DNA of 64,000 nucleotides from Zychaea mexicana (GCF_025766255.1 NW_026516701.1:280938-344937); one strand, 5' to 3'. Numbered from the stretch's first letter, positions 11,524-23,305 are shown. Translations and numbers: made by a program. The notes: generated by a model from the sequence alone, not told the origin.

Positions 11524-12052
11524 ATGTATATCCCTTTGATGGTAAGTGGCCTAAGCGATACTTCTTTTAATCATCTGGTTTAACTTGACGGTATCATACT
11601 ATTATATTGGCGGATTCTGAGGAAAATTTAGGTCAGCGATGACGAGTATACGGTTTTAGATGATGAATCGAAAAGTTTGCGTGATGATTTTGAAGAGGTG
11701 AAAAAACGCTACTTAGTTATATTCATTCCTCGTCGTTCAAAGGTCATGATATCATAGCTAATAATTATGCAATAGTCTTTACAAAATGGACGTAACAAGT
11801 GCGTAAGGCTGTGCTTACGGAAAAGTGGACAGAATCGGGAGAAGCAAAGCTCGTTTCAAAAATCATACAAAAACATGTAAGGAACTCCTGTGTTGGTATA
11901 AGGAACTTGTTTCTGCTTTTGAAAAGTGTCAAAGGAGATTATGAAATTGTATTTCTATAACATTGCGCCTTAGCAGCAAGAAAGCCAAAGATCATATCGC
12001 TTCTTCTCGCTCCTCAGCACACACGAAGTCCTATGATAGAAGCAAAATTTAG
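11524..12052 (+). CDS. Small unknown four-exon gene
   Basis: Unrecognised. Exons 11524-11541, 11632-11697, 11776-11876 and 11974-12052 have GT-AG borders (donors GTAAGT, GTGAAA, GTAAGG) and all join in frame to give about 87 aa. The middle is acidic (VSDDEYTVLDDESKS) and the rest basic and Ser/Lys/Arg-rich (KCVRLCLRKSGQNREK; SSRSSAHTKSYDRSK), suggesting a nuclear or nucleic-acid-associated peptide. It starts 220 bp outside the CMC element. The phase agreement over three introns argues for a real transcript, but the exons are short and chance cannot be excluded. Confidence 0.35.
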
Positions 12053-13311
12053 TATGTTCATCATGTTGGATCTGGCTCCTTTGTAGAAGGTAAGTCTTTG
12101 CACGTGTTAAAGATGCTCACGATATACTAAACCATGCTTGAACGTCTATAGGTTTACGGTACGTATTGTAAGTTCAAATGAGCCTTAAGTAAGAATAGTT
12201 GTACAGATGTATCAATCCACGATCATGTTTCCTGCCTACAAGACGAAGTAATATAGACATGCTGAAGGGAACTCTGCGAGCGCAAATAATCAATTCAAGG
12301 TTGGAATATGTATAAAATCCGTGTGTCTATTGCAGATGTCTAACTGTAATAGTGTGATAAAAACAGAGCCTCGAAGAACAAGCCGTCGTGATATTCAGAA
12401 AAGAATGTGTGCAAATTGAACAGCCACTGTCGCGGATGTCTTGAACAAGGATCTTTGCACTCATGTCGACCCATTTAAGCGTAATTCTCATTTTGTAGCA
12501 AAACTTGAACGGGTTGATACTACTGCTAGTAGTACAGCTATTTTACTACCAGCAAACTTCTAGGCTACTGTTTTGTACCGCACATGACTTATAGGGCTGT
12601 AAACTTTGTCCATTACAAATGGATCTTGCTAGTCTACACGACGAAGCATGTATTTTATTAGGTATAAGTCAAGCCTATATGCTACGTTATGATGAAATAT
12701 TTGACTGGTCCTTGCACTCACGCACTTAGTTCGTCTCCGAGAGTGGTGGGTAATTTTCGCTCAGGAGCCGGACGCCAATTAGAATGACAGTCAGTGTTCA
12801 TATCTTGGAACTAAGATCAGCTTCCTACTCTGCCATGTAATATTCACATTATGTAGTGTCATAAATTCTTTCAACCTTCATTATCATTGCTTTGGGCGCA
12901 TCATCGTCAGCACCGTCGTCACGAGGAGGCCATAATAACGATGTATGCCAATCTCCACAATAGGAAATGATCGACAAATGCATGTGTAACTGGTATCCGT
13001 TCCGATGCAGCGCTGTTATCTATCGTTTTTGAAATCTGCATATGATTAATACTACCACAGTCTCCTGTACAGTATTCATTTGATATCCTTTATTTTGCGG
13101 CACTGATGTTTATTAGATGAGTCCTGCTCCATATGATTAAGCACAAAGTTTGTCGCTATTACAGTAGTCATTTATAGTTTTGGGATTGTCTTAGACCTGA
13201 AAAACTAGAAAAAAATGACATGTTTCGATGTTCGACGTTTGCTTTTCTACCTTCATTGCTGATATTATCATATCATATTAGTATGTACAATATGTACAGT
13301 ATCTGATCGTA

Positions 13312-13390
13312 TACTGTACCGTGATGCCGACTTTGGTCCTTGAGAACTGTCGCGTAAATTATTATGTAATAAACACATGACGGTACAGTA
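13312..13390. repeat. 79-bp TA-ended inverted-repeat unit (possible MITE)
   Basis: Starts TACTGTACCGTGATG and ends with the inverted form CATGACGGTACAGTA. The outer 11 bp are a perfect inverted match. Size and TA ends suit a Tc1/mariner-type MITE remnant. Confidence 0.4.
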
Positions 13391-13607
13391 ACTGCAGTTT
13401 GATCACGGCTAAAATAGCATCACTTTATGCCCACAAATGCTTTCAAAATGAAGATAGAGTTTTATTGTCCCAGAAAAAATATACAGTAAAAATAGTAGTA
13501 GTAAAGTATTTATGAGAGTAATAATGTAATAAATAGACGTAATGTCGATACCCTCATTGATGACAAGTGCTACAGAACAGAATGGATTAGCGTGCGTTAT
13601 AGCTTTT

Positions 13608-13712
13608 TTTTTATAATCTTTGTTTTTTTTCCTTTTTCCTTTTTTCTTTTTCCTTTTTCCTTTTTCCTTTTTTCTTTTTTCTTTTTTCTTTTTTCTTCAT
13701 TTTTTTTAGTTT
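13608..13712. repeat. Polypyrimidine microsatellite (CTTTTT/CCTTTTT)n
   Basis: About 100 bp of imperfect C(T)5-6 units on the plus strand. It creates a spurious Lys/Glu-rich frame on the minus strand. Confidence 0.8.
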
Positions 13713-13871
13713 CGTTTCGTTTCTCTTTTTTGTAACATATTATGATATCAAGGTATGGTAAAATGGACGGCACACACGATCGATTCGCTTGATGGCACGC
13801 GTAAAACACAGACAGTACCCGGTTTTGGACGTGGTATGTAGTTTGCATCGTGTAAGGTGTCAGGTATGCCA

Positions 13872-16505
13872 TCAATTTGGTCGTCTTGTAGTCATGTATG
13901 AAATGATAGCTTGTTCTGAAAATGTCTTGAGACAATCGTCGCCGTCAACGCAAGAATAGACCTTGTATTTTTTTTCTTGTATGTGATGTTTGAATAAAGC
14001 TTCTACGTCACTGGGGCTAAAGCCGCCAATCTAATGAGTAGTATGTTAGTCGTTATGCTTGATGGATGGTGCGTTGGAATGTACAATATCGTATGAAGCT
14101 CTATATTAACAACCGTACCTGACGGATGATGTATTTGTTTTGGTTGTTGCAAACTTATTTTTCAATTTGCAATCATGTACGTCAGCGCGGTGACAGGCAC
14201 CTATGATCTGTGGGAACACATACAATAAAGAGAGATTAGTATCTTGTTCTTCAAAAAAGAATTAAAGGAAGATCTTTCTAACACTTACCTGACTGAATCT
14301 TTTTTAAGTTCTTGCTTTGTGTATGTTTTTGACTGTATGATTTTTGGGCTATTGCGCTGGCGACTTTGGTCATATCTTGTTCAATTTGTATACCAAAAGT
14401 TGTATCTGTCGACGTGTTTTGTACCAATCCGATCCGTGTGTGCCGTTGGGTTTTGTGCTTATGTATAAGGATGTATACGGGGTGTTTTTTTTCTATGCTA
14501 TTAAAAATAAACATTGTCAGCTTTTCCAATCGATCGTTGCACTTACAATCAATGATGGGGGACGACATATGAAGCGAAAAATAGCATATAGAAAAAGAAA
14601 AGAGGGTAAAGGAAATTGGGACAATGTAGGATGTAAATTCTTGTGACAGGCTGAATGATGGTCTATTTTCGTATCAATGCTTTAGTTCATATACGCTCTT
14701 CACATGGCAATGGCATTCCTTTAATCATGACAAAAATTAGTAACTTACCACAATTTGCAGTATTGACGATACATCTGCAGACGTTATTAGTCGCGTATGG
14801 CGAGCATCGCATCCGTGGATTGTTCGTTCGCATTTGGCACAATAAGCCTTGACCAGTGTGTAAGGTGGCAGCTGCTTTCTGTAAGCTTGGATCCGAAATG
14901 GTTCGTCCATAGTATCTTTACCACACCGACAGTACGGCATGTTGAGCTGTAGCTTTTGGTGTCTGCACTGTCGTCGCAATTGATGATCAAGCCAGCACGA
15001 CGCACACAGACCTCACATGGATCTTGATGGTGAGAGTAGTCCTGCTGCTGCTGCTTATCTTGGATGTTGGTGACAACCGTGAGTCATTGGTTGTGCCGTT
15101 TGGTAAACCATCTTGGCACTTGTCGTATGTCGACGACAGCCGCAAAAATGGCCGATGAACGTACTGACTACTTGAGCACCTTAGCATCCCTTGACGATCC
15201 ATATGGATTGCTGTGTGTGCTGCATGCCAAGCGTGTTGTAGTTACTGTCACTTGCTGCTGCCATTACAAGTTCACAATGACACGTCCTTGGAATTCCCTC
15301 TTGTGATCGTTGGTAGTGTTTCCAAGTTTGATTGATCCGCTTTGTTGTGTGTGTTGCTTATCCAAGGACCTAGTGTTGAAGCCAATCATTGACAGCAGAC
15401 CATCTGTTGTGGATAGCCGCGTGGATGGACCGGCCCGTGAAGTGGCAGACATGTCATTGTGTGTTGGACGATGATAAGTTACTAGGGTGGTTGTGTCATA
15501 CGTGGCGTTTTCCGGCAACGTTGATTTATTTGTTGATTGCTGCCGTCATAAATGCTCGCGGATGATATGCCTCGGCTGTGTGTGCTGTCGTTTCGCCGCG
15601 TTCGATGATTATCATTGGATTTCCGATCGCTTGTTGTTGACCAGCATAAGGGGGGAAACAGTTGTAGATGAACAAAGATTGGTGCCATTCGTTGCTTTGT
15701 CGCATTCAAGGTTGCTTACTCTTCGCAGCTGAAATGCGCTAGCCTCACATTGGGACCGCCAAACCCCAAAGTGCCTCCTCCGTGGCTGGGCTGGGCTGCT
15801 GTCGCATTTGAAGATTGGATGGTAAAACGTCCATGTCCATAGAGATAGAGACATATAGGAACATGATTGTGCACACCAAGTTGAACTGTCCGACCTTCAG
15901 AAAGCTTTCTTGACCAGCTTCTTTCTGATTATCATTTCGCCTGAGCTTGAGTTGGTGATATCGATTTGCCAGACTTGATATCCACGGCTATTACTTGAAT
16001 CGCTGTCACACTGCTGTCGAATATACTGTGATCCTCGGATTGTAGGTCGATAGCCTCCGCATGAGAACCGATTGTTGGTAGATTTCATGCGTCTCCTCCA
16101 TATTGCTATGTTCTTCTATCGCACATCTGGTCGCTGCTCTTCTGTTCAAAGACATAACCGATCATGACGGTTTGGTTGATGACATGAACGATAGGTTGCC
16201 TTGGTTCGATTGATAGAAAGCGAAGCGGATATACCAATTTCGCTCGATGGAATTGCTCTGCTTGTAAAGACCAAGGGAATGCGCGTCTTGGACATGGCCG
16301 GCAGGATGCCAAATACTTGGGATAGGTGCCATATTCTTGATGAGTTGTCCCGGCTCGATGATTTGTCTTCGTGATAATAGCATTCTTTTAAAAACTCTTT
16401 TCGCCGATTTGATATAGCAGCAGAAGCAGAAGCAGCAGCGACCCACTCGAAATGAACGTCTTTGACTTTTTTGAAAGCCACTCGAGGAAGATAGGTTTCG
16501 ATCAT
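13872..16505 (-). pseudogene. Decayed multi-exon gene with Cys-rich segments
   Basis: Several minus-strand pieces look like protein but cannot be joined without frame breaks. They are an N-terminal piece from ATG 16505 (MIETYLPRVAFKKVKDVHFE), pieces around 16100-16300 (PIVHVINQTVMIGYVFEQ), a Ser-rich piece near 15400-15500, CEVC and PYCRCGKDT...YCAKCERTIHGCD cysteine clusters at 15040-14760, and a final exon 14030-13872 (IGGFSPSDVEALFKHH ... stop). Good splice signals survive (e.g. GTGGTAAGTTAC near 14750), but stops or phase clashes occur between pieces. I read this as a dead or dying gene with zinc-binding cysteine motifs. It could instead be a real gene with many small exons that I could not resolve. 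Confidence 0.35.
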
Positions 16506-16775
16506 TTGAAGATCAAGCGCGTGCTTTCAGGAAACACCCGGTTTCGTCTCCAATACCAGGATCAAGCCAAAGACGGGATTCTCCACTCCTCCAAGCGGAA
16601 ACATTCCCTTGCCAGGGGAAAACGTTCCAAGCCGCCAAAGCCCACAGTAGTAACCATCACTGGCACCACCCGCCAACGGAAGACACCCCAGCTTCAGGAA
16701 TCCCCAAAGCAAAGGCACGGGAATGAACGGGGACTTACATGGCACACTGAACTACAACCGGTGGGAGATCCAGAA

Positions 16776-16899
16776 TATGAAGAGCAATGGGGATAGCGAG
16801 GACGGTACAGCCGGTGGTGAGGAGGGGAACACCGCTCTGGTTGCAAGGGTATTGCAGGAACACCATCCACATGAGCTGGAACTGACTGAAAAGACAACC
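16776..16899 (+). repeat. Left arm of long inverted repeat
   Basis: About 124 bp, from TATGAAGAGCAATGGGG to GAAAAGACAACC. It matches the reverse complement of 17106-17229 at roughly 90 percent or better by eye. The similarity trails a further ~25 bp outward. The spacer is about 206 bp. Confidence 0.85.
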
Positions 16900-17105
16900 T
16901 TGAGAAGGAATGAATTAATTCCTAGTAATGGATGCTTCTTCGCCTTCTTCACACCACATCCGAGTTGAATGCGATATGAAGAAGGGAAGAGTGAATGGAA
17001 AAAGGATCATCAGTTAGTAAGTCTCTTCTTATTGAGATGTTCGTCTTTCATTGAGTATTAAAGAAAATATAGTACTTCCCGTAATCATACAAGCCCGACG
17101 CCTTG

Positions 17106-17229
17106 GGTTGTCTTTTCAGTCAGTTCCAGCTCATGTGGATGGTATTCCTGCAATACCCAAACAACCAGAGCGGTGTTCCCCTCCCCACCATCGACTGTGC
17201 CGTCCTCGCTATCCCCATTGCTCTTCATA
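17106..17229 (-). repeat. Right arm of long inverted repeat
   Basis: Inverted partner of 16776-16899 (starts GGTTGTCTTTTCAGTCAG). A transcript across both arms would fold into a long hairpin. Confidence 0.85.
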
Positions 17230-17892
17230 CCCCTTCACCCCCGGTGGCTGTAGCCAGTGCCACCAATGCCCCACCCACCCCTTACCTTTACCCGAGGAAA
17301 CCATCCACTGAGGTGTCTTCCAAACCCGTCCCGCCAGACGGTCGCCACACACAGAGTGCAGCGCACACGAGGCCGCAACAGCTATGACCTATTAACAATT
17401 CCCTTTAATCAACGACATGCACACACGGAAGACTTGAGCTGATGTTATCAAGGCATCTATATTTACCTGTTGTCCTACACGGACTCGCGTCCAGAGACAG
17501 ACATGAAAGTATCTGCCCACAACAAAGACAGCAGCACAAATAGCAGCCTATATTAATAAAAAGATTTAGTATCCAACGATTACTCCTGACACCTACAGCC
17601 ACACTATAAACACGTACCGGAACCGTTGCCCACGTAGATACACCATATGGCGCACCGAAAAACGCCAAAAAAAAGCAGCAAAAGCAGCAAAAGCAGCACA
17701 CACAGCAAGAGCAGCAGAGCGGAAAAGTAGGAGTAAGAACAAACGGAGGAGGAGGACCAGGAGGAAGAGGAGGAGAACACCGACAAACCACGAAGCACCA
17801 AAACCAAAAGAAAACAACCACAGAACCCAAATCGCGCCCAGAAAGAACACCAACAGAACGCGCAACACCGACAACACGACACGACAAAACAC
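17230..17892. other. Low-complexity spacer
   Basis: Proline-codon-rich sequence next to the inverted repeat, then a purine-rich (AGCAGCAAAAG) tract at 17650-17880. The minus-strand frames here are Cys/Phe/Val-rich artefacts of that tract. No gene seen. Confidence 0.5.
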
Positions 17893-20022
17893 CTAGTAAT
17901 CGACTAAAAAATCAAAGCATTCATTAGAATTGGTAAATACAACGCGTGGATTCATGATGTATCAATGTAAATAAAACTTACCGATCGACTCGTCGAACCA
18001 CGCATCGAACCACGCATCATTCTCGTCCGCTTCGGCTTGAAGCTGAAAACGGACGGCATCTACATCAACATCACCGGAGGGGGAGGGCGGAGACAGAGGG
18101 GCGGATCCAACGGCGGTTGCCGTGGCAGGTTGTGTGGTGATAGTGGCGGAAGTAATGGTCGTGGCAGGAATGTCGGGATTTGCGGCACTCAAGAGGTCAG
18201 AGACCTCTTCGTCGAGCACCGTTGCCCGTTGTAAAATTCTAGACCAAAAGGAGGCAATGCCCTCATCATTTGGCTGCACAGCAGGAGTGTCCTCTGTATC
18301 CTCGACTGCTGCGGGTTCATCATCGTCATCTGGCAGAGGCACACTTGCAGAAGCGTCTTGCGCAGATCTGTATTGTCTCATCGGGACAGGCACTGCAAAG
18401 GAATCATCCTGAGCTGGCCCCACGGGAGCGTCCACAACCGAAGCGAGAGAAGGCATTGGGTTGGAGGATTGAGCGTCATGTGACATAGAGTCGCACGACT
18501 CCTCCATTTGCACATCCTCGTGAATCAGTGTATCCTCAACCGTGTTGTCAATTGGCAGGGACGCACGCACCGAAGTGGTGGTTTGCTCTTCAGGCAGGGA
18601 CGCACGCACCGAAGTGGTGGTTTGCTCTTCAGGCAGGGACTCGCACGCCGAAGCGGGAGTATGCTCTTGGTGCAGGGACTCGTATGCCGAAGCGTGAGTT
18701 TGCAAAGCGTATGGATTTTGAATGGCAGAAGGATCATCTTCATACCACGCGGAAGCGTCCATCCCCAAAGTCAGGGAAGCCATTAAGTTGGCGAGCTCAT
18801 CGTCATACGACGGCTCCTCCATCTGGACATCCTCGTCAATGGGTGTGTCCTCGACCGCGTTTTCATGCAGGGACGCGCGCACCGAAGTGGCCGTTTGCTC
18901 ATGCAGGGACTGACACGCCGAAGCGGCAGTATGCTCAGAAGGCAGGGACTCGCACGCCGAAGCGGGAGTATGCTCAGAAGGCAGGGACTCGCACGCCGAA
19001 GCGGGAGTATGCTCAGAAGGCAGGGACTCGCACGCCGAAGCGGGAGTATGCTCAACGTCAGAAAAATGCATCGTTTGCACAGCTGTGGAATCACCCAAAA
19101 CAGCCGGCGCAGCAGGAGCGTCCTCCATCACAGGCAGCACTGAAGGCATTTCCGAAGGCATCGCGTGGACTTCGGGATCAAGAAGACGGGAGCCATGCAA
19201 TTGCAGAGGGGCCACAGACTCTTCGATCACCGAAACTTGTTCAGGAACCCGGGAGCAATGCAAGTACAGAGGGGCCGCAGGCTGTTCCATCATTACATCC
19301 ATGTGCGCAACGGGCACTGTAGTCGTGTCCTCGACTGCTGCAGAAGAAAGTGAGGGATCAACATGCACAGTTGCTGTGGAATCAACCACGGTAGCAGCCG
19401 GCACAGGGCGAGTACGAGTAGGAGAGTTTTGCACAGGCGGTTGAACAGGTGTCGTCCGAACCTCATAAGAAGAACGTCTGAATACAAGTCGTCGCACTGC
19501 GTAATCAACTACAGTAACTCTGCGCGAAACTGGGAAACCACACCACTCCTTCAACTGTTTCAAGTATTCACGCTCAGCCAATATGTCCATCGGGTCAGGA
19601 TACAAAGTAAACGCTGGCCGAGAATCAAACATATCGGGAGGAAGACGACTAGCCGCACGTCTGTAGACCTCGTTGTCGATTTCACGATCTATGCCCTCCA
19701 AAATCCGCGAAGGATTGGGGCGATGCTTACCATACGAAGAAAAATAGTTGCGCTGGAACACATTCACAGGTGCAGGAGCAGGTTGCGATGGCGGCAAGAT
19801 GGGGCGCGACGGCGGAGGCGGGAGCAGACCCAACAACGTACACAAGGAACGGATCAACGTGCGCACCGAAGTGCAACACTCAGCGCGAGAGACAAAGGCC
19901 ACAAGGGCGACGGAACCAGCAAAGTTACAAAGTAGTGGGTGGGCCCGCCAGAGGAGCATAAAGCAACCAATGACGAGGGTAACACAGTACATAGCGAGCG
20001 TAATTGCGTATAATTCGAGCAT
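17893..20022 (-). CDS. Unknown membrane-anchored protein with 13-residue tandem repeats
   Basis: Not recognised. Exon 1 is 20022-17982 and a last exon 17903-17893 adds only three codons (ending SIVDY, then stop), for about 683 aa. The start is the ATG at 20022; the open frame continues upstream to 20127 without an ATG. The first ~50 residues carry two hydrophobic helices (MLELYAITLAMYCVTLVIG and FAGSVALVAFVSRA), so it is probably an ER or nuclear-envelope membrane protein or signal-anchored. Residues ~90-190 are a conserved-looking basic domain (FDSRPAFTLYPDPMDILAEREY). The long C-terminal part is acidic, Pro/Ser/Thr-rich and contains two arrays of a 13-residue unit (HTPASACESLPSE and variants), each coded by a 39-bp direct repeat. 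Repeat-number polymorphism between strains is expected. Confidence 0.7.
18556..18711. repeat. 39-bp coding tandem repeat, array 1 (4 copies)
   Basis: Units starting GGCAGGGAC at 18556, 18595, 18634 and a diverged one at 18673. In frame with the minus-strand gene. Confidence 0.85.
18864..19058. repeat. 39-bp coding tandem repeat, array 2 (5 copies)
   Basis: Units starting GCAGGGAC at about 18864, 18903, 18942, 18981 and 19020. The last three are nearly identical, suggesting recent expansion. Confidence 0.9.
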
Positions 20023-21060
20023 TGCGATAAAAGAAATAAGAAGCTGGTGAAGAAGAAGAGATGTGCGCTGCGGCGGGCGACGTAACTCATATACTGTTGT
20101 CTCCGCAGCAAATTGAAATCCCGCCAACTTTTTCGCGTGTGTTTTCTATGCGTGCACCACGGTAGCGCTACTGCCATGGAACTGTGCTGTAAGTCTTGGA
20201 TACTCACTTGGTCTATGCCTTTCTTTATCATAGCAACTGTTCAATGGATGGCATTACAAGAATAAAACTTGTTTCATCGTGTAGTAGCATGGCTTGTGAA
20301 ATAAAATGTAGACTGAGCAGCGAGAGTTCTAGGAAATCATCTTTTTTTTTCAAACTACTGAGGATATCGTTGTTATCCGTTAATTTTTCATGTTAATGCT
20401 GCTATACCTATCTAAAATTTACTAGTTGACCTAAAAAGCTCTTCTGCCAGCACATTGGAGTATAAGCAAAGAAGGAATAAATATAAAAGATGATGGTGAG
20501 GATGACCGATTCCCCCTCTTTGCTTTTACTGAAAATGTGATGTATCACGACTAAATAACCAGGCGTCAGCTACCGGGAACCAATCGGTGCGAAAGAATTA
20601 AAATTTAGCACAGAAATTCAACTTAAACAAGTCATCATCGTTGTCCTTCATTTTCTCCATAGGTTTTAGCGAAGGCTTTCAGACTAACAAAAGCTTGAAA
20701 TAGATGAAGCATAGTATGTGTTTTTTTCATCCTTTTTTCGAGTGAAGAAACCAATAGTAGTAAACTCGTTCAATTTAATTATCTATAGAACAGTTTACGC
20801 TCTTTCTAATTTAAAACAGAAACAAGGTTATAACGATGCTTGTGCGTACATGCTATTGTTGTCGCGAATGTGCACCGAAATAGGTGAATGTATGTCGTGC
20901 ATGAGCGAATAGTCAAGTGTGAATACTCTGAGACAGAATGAGATGGAGGAGTGCAAACGTAGCATTAATAACAACCCAAAATAAAATATGTACATACATT
21001 TTAAACAAGAAAATGTATACCCATTGTAACCACGATTGCCTGTTCGTTTAGATTATTCAC
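20023..21060. other. Spacer, no gene seen
   Basis: Contains the promoter side of the minus-strand membrane protein (20023-20130) and AT-rich sequence. Frames at 20196-20396 and 20718-20912 lack protein character. Confidence 0.5.
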
Positions 21061-21582
21061 CTACGTAAATGTAGATTTTTTATCGAGGCAAATATTCACG
21101 TAACCTTCATTATCCCCATCACCCAACGATGTTATTATTGCTGTCAGTACTACAGTAGCAGTGTTCTTCTTGCTATTAGTTGACGATGAGAATATATCTC
21201 TCACTAATCGACGATATAACGGACGTTTATCTCCTTTAACATATTGGCGCATTCGCGAGCAAAAGGTGTATTCTAGCAGTGAAAACATAAATAAGCATGT
21301 GCTCCAATCTTTTACAAGGTTGGTGTGTACTACGTCCTCATCAATCATGGCGATGACAGCCCAAAATAATGGGTCGTCAATCGATGATGTAGGAAATCGT
21401 CTCCCAAAGCCAATCAACAGCATAATATTCATGGTCGTGAGCTGCAAATTTACTCAATATCGACTTGTCTGTCGCGCGTCGTGGCGTCCAATATATAGAC
21501 GCTATACTAGATCAACGGCCTCACGCTCTATAACTGATTGCATTTTGACAGTTTTCTTTGGTGCAAGCAATCGAATTACCAT
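21061..21582 (-). CDS. Unknown two-exon gene, about 151 aa
   Basis: Unrecognised. Exon 1 21582-21508 (25 codons from an ATG) joins in phase to exon 2 21441-21061 across a 64-nt GT-AG intron. The protein begins MVIRLLAPKKTVKMQSV, has a mixed hydrophobic centre (DDPLFWAVIAMIDEDVV; CLFMFSLLEYTFCSRMRQYV) and a Ser/Thr/Asn-rich C-terminus. No transmembrane or zinc-binding motif is clear. Composition and phase agreement favour a real gene; no neighbour gives a clue to its role. Confidence 0.45.
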
Positions 21583-23305
21583 GATTACTGTATAACAGAG
21601 AGTGTTATGTTATGACTACCAATTGTGGCTGTGCTTTTATGACTCTCTTCGCTTTTACTGCTCTTCTTTCTTCTGTCTGTGTGAAAAATATAGTACTCAT
21701 ACCTGTCGCGCGTACTTTTTCCCATTGATCTGATGGGTCCGAAAAAAAAGCTCGTCATCTTGTGCATAAATATCGTTCGTAAAATTTTGAGTGGCCGGTT
21801 TGAAGTAATACTGCCATTTGTTGAAAATATTCATAAGCTAAAATCGGATCATTGATTGAGATGAATGGCTTGACTCCCATGTATATGTGCATGATAGGGC
21901 CTAATACATGTGTGCGCACAGATGTATATGTGCATCCTATGAGTAAACAGCTTTTCCTTTTTCTTATTGCCTGGAAACTTCAAAACGTATAACATCTTTC
22001 CCGATTTTTTGGCCCACTTTTCCGTTTTAAACACATAAGATTTTATAATGCAGTGCAAATAGGTGCCCTAAAAGATTAATTGAGTTGAGAAAGTCACTCA
22101 ACAAGTATTTTGTAGACTAACTGTGTACGTAGTTGATATTTTAAGCGTATCCTCCTACCGAAATAAGGTACAAAGCCTTTAAAAAAAGGGATCTGTCTGA
22201 TATTGCCCTTGTCGGTTGATGCCGTATGAGGTTTTAAAAGATAAGGCATATTTTGCTATACACATAGCACGAAACTGTTAATGCCAAGGTCGCAGCGGAA
22301 GCATGCTTGATAACATGGCCATACATATTGCTGCTACTTGAAGAAGTGAATGATATGGGTTTCGTGATATTGAAGGATAGCAAAAGAAGAGAAAAATGGA
22401 CAGGAAAAGAGGAAGTTGTGAAAAGGAGCTTTTTGAAATAAGTCCCTTAATAGTCACATTAACCGGTCGGCACTAATCCGCGTCCTCAGGGAGATAGACC
22501 GTTGAAGTAACCCTGTTGGCAGCTATACTGTAACGACAACGACGAACAAGTTTAGAAGAAGCCTGCAGCTACCATCATCCCCACCTGCTTTAACACAGCA
22601 ACATCATCGACCATACAGTATTCCTTTTCCTGCAGCTATAATATGGTACCGTGGATATACTACACTTTCTACGCCACTCACACTTTAAGTATTAATCTGC
22701 ACTAGCACAATTTCTCTCTACAAGAGGGGCTTTTACAGTTAATGCATCACATTCTCATATATCAGTACCCTTCATCCGCAACTGTATCTCAAGGAAGTGA
22801 CTATATGCCCATTGGCGCCGGTCAAATTTCTGCATAGTCTCCCATAATACAGTATAACACAGAAAATTCAAACCTTAACCTATTTAATCATAGCAATCTG
22901 CGTGCATATAATACATGTTTTATCCGAGCATTAAACTATTGCGTGAAACTACCAGAGAAACATAAGCAAGTTCAGCATTATTTTGGGAAGTAGCATTTTC
23001 AATTAACGCTTCCACAAATACATCTAAGAAACAGCCCGTAATATAGTCGTCTTCACATTTTGCAATTAATTTACTGTGTATTCTCATAGACACCAAAAAT
23101 TTCATTAATGCATATGTCTCACTATTGTGATTGAAAGAGAAAAGCGTAGAGCAAGCATGAAACGGGTTAAATCTCTTTAATGCCCGTACTATTCAGGTGC
23201 GCGCTGTTCCCAACTTTACAAAGAAATTCGTTCCCAGTTCATACAACCGCCTTACAACAAAAGAGCTGGCTAGCCGACAACTTTCTTGTTCCGTAAATCA
23301 TTAAA
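21583..23305. other. AT-rich spacer upstream of SAP18
   Basis: No convincing genes. Several TACAGTA/TACTGTA heptamers (e.g. near 22538, 22610, 22850). The last ~150 bp should include the SAP18 promoter and 5' UTR. Confidence 0.5.

Larger units (their letters stand above)
12053..13871. other. AT-rich, gene-poor spacer
   Basis: No convincing coding region. Short open stretches at 12200-12470 include Cys-containing fragments but have no consistent exon chain. The region holds several TACAGTA/TACTGTA heptamers, a 79-bp inverted-repeat unit (13312-13390) and a polypyrimidine microsatellite. Confidence 0.45.

Noticed and set aside
13597..13935. Lys/Glu-rich minus-strand ORF
   Set aside because: Produced by the polypyrimidine microsatellite.
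17405..17892. Cys/Phe/Val-rich minus-strand ORFs of up to 160 codons
   Set aside because: Low-complexity readings of an AGCAGC-rich tract in three overlapping frames; no splice or start support.
18556..19058. Regular 39-bp repeats resembling a CRISPR array
   Set aside because: They are direct tandem repeats without spacers and lie in frame inside a coding sequence of a eukaryote.
18528..19322. 264-codon plus-strand frame with repeats
   Set aside because: Antisense of the repeat arrays; the minus strand has the better start, splice site and composition.
20023..20127. Upstream extension of the repeat-protein frame
   Set aside because: It has no ATG; the first ATG is at 20022, directly before the hydrophobic helices.
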